A stretch of 6,339 nt of DNA from contig JADQBO010000316.1 of the NCBI GenBank assembly GCA_016278585.1, forward strand, positions 1 through 6,339. The letters are read 5' to 3'. The notes under the pieces were generated by a model, which worked only from the letters and a program-made list of their open reading frames with translations, searched no databases and was not told the DNA's origin. The position numbers and the translations under genes are program-made. Of this stretch, positions 5,745-6,339 are shown in pieces. Within the stretch, counting starts at the first letter, position 1. The number at the start of each line of letters is the position of its first letter. Source of the DNA: Desulfosporosinus sp. (GTDB lineage: Bacteria; Bacillota; Desulfitobacteriia; Desulfitobacteriales; Desulfitobacteriaceae).

Positions 5745-6339
5745 TCACCCACCCCGCCGATTATCCTCAAACATCTCCACCGGCATCGCATACCTGAGCC
5801 GCCAGACCATCTTAATCGGCCGCTCGCTCTCATAACTCACCATATCCACCGGCCCCAGGTAAGTGAACGGCACTGTAACCCCGTTCCGCTTTTTCTTCCC
5901 ACGGGCAAATACCAGAACCGTGTAGCCCCGCTCCTGATGATGAATCAGGTTCTGCCCGTCGGTGTGATGCTGGGCGGTGTTGGCCTGGGACTCCCAGTGC
6001 AGCAGCTCCCGGCTGATGGGGTAATCCGCATACATGGTGCTGGGGGAGAACTCCTTTTCCGTCTTCTGGAAGGTCACCAACAGGGCATAGGTCTTCTGCT
6101 CGGCAAAGTGCATCACCCCGACCCCGGTCTGGCCGCTGCTCTCCAGCGTCGCACGGCCAAAGGCGGCCTGAACCTCACGAATGCCATACTGGGCGTGCAA
6201 CTCCAGCGGCACACGATACGGCAGCTCCGGGGCAATCCCGGCAACTTCGGTGGTATCCAACGACCAGGCCAAAATCTCGTCCAAATCGGCGCAGATGCTC
6301 GGGTTGGCGGCTAGCCGTTGGAAGGCCTCTGCCAGCGAG
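5745..6339 (-). CDS. C-terminal part of a DUF3427 superfamily II helicase-like protein (5' end beyond the window)
   Basis: The reading frame is open from the right edge (SLAEAFQRLAANPS...) to a TGA at 5747-5745, giving 197 codons. There is no ATG near the left of this stretch; the TTG at 6284 is internal, so this is the tail of a longer gene. The block QKTYALLVTFQKTEKEFSP followed by YADYPISRELLHWESQ matches what I recognise as DUF3427, found at the C-terminus of large DEAD/DEAH helicases that often have a phospholipase D-like nuclease domain at the N-terminus. A basic GKKKRNGVTVPFTYLG segment and WRLRYAMPVEMF complete the domain. The helicase core itself is not in the window. G+C content is clearly higher than in all genes to its left, so it probably has a different history from the SPARSA and retron modules. 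Such helicases also occur in defence regions, so it may be a third system or an insertion-site neighbour. Confidence 0.85.
   Translation of the reverse strand, partial: SLAEAFQRLAANPSICADLDEILAWSLDTTEVAGIAPELPYRVPLELHAQYGIREVQAAFGRATLESSGQTGVGVMHFAEQKTYALLVTFQKTEKEFSPSTMYADYPISRELLHWESQANTAQHHTDGQNLIHHQERGYTVLVFARGKKKRNGVTVPFTYLGPVDMVSYESERPIKMVWRLRYAMPVEMFEDNRRGG

Noticed and set aside
5937..6314. 125-residue plus-strand open frame
   Set aside because: It is antisense to the well-supported helicase C-terminus in high-G+C DNA, where long shadow frames are common; its composition (Gly/Leu-rich) shows no recognisable domain.
1..6339. CRISPR array, tRNA, insertion sequence or attachment site
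   Set aside because: No regularly spaced repeats, no cloverleaf-like segment, no transposase or integrase motif and no terminal inverted repeats were seen on either strand.

Overview
The window is a compact antiphage defence island. All recognisable genes lie on the minus strand, so they are transcribed from high to low coordinates. In transcription order it holds: the 3' end of a DUF3427-type superfamily II helicase (cut by the right edge), a Sir2-APAZ protein, a short prokaryotic Argonaute, a phosphoribosyltransferase-like protein with a C-terminal winged-helix region, a 141-nt structured gap that looks like a retron non-coding RNA, and a retron reverse transcriptase (cut by the left edge). 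The layout and protein families suggest a Gram-negative bacterium, plausibly a gammaproteobacterium, but nothing here fixes the genus.

Right end (5745-6339): a GC-rich segment (sampled 60-nt lines about 57-65% G+C) encoding the helicase C-terminus. It could be host backbone or an older island gene. Composition drops sharply just after its stop codon.

Middle (2511-5685): a two-gene SPARSA-type operon (short pAgo plus Sir2-APAZ). Sir2-APAZ is first and its stop overlaps the likely Ago start by 11 nt, as expected for two subunits of one complex. In characterised SPARSA systems the Ago/APAZ heterodimer uses a guide to recognise invading nucleic acid, and the Sir2 domain then destroys NAD+ and stops growth. 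The Sir2 catalytic motifs are visible, and the PIWI domain appears to lack nuclease residues, as in other short pAgos.

Left half (1-2454): a retron of the phosphoribosyltransferase-associated kind. The RT carries the retron hallmarks NAXXH (residues 124-128) and a VTG-like ITG (293-295) besides the YADD active site. The gap between effector and RT contains an 18-position near-perfect stem, a GC-rich msr-like hairpin and a hairpin that hides the RT Shine-Dalgarno sequence. The PRTase-wHTH protein would be the toxin/effector held in check by the RT-msDNA complex. This is AT-richer DNA (sampled lines about 30-42% G+C).

Both systems act, or are predicted to act, through ribosyl-phosphate or NAD chemistry, and they are separated by only 56 nt with no visible terminator. 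They may be co-transcribed or simply stacked in an insertion hotspot. The most novel items are the uncatalogued retron ncRNA, its possible structural coupling to RT translation, the roughly 30-residue insertion in the RT between motifs A and B, and the SPARSA-retron tandem.
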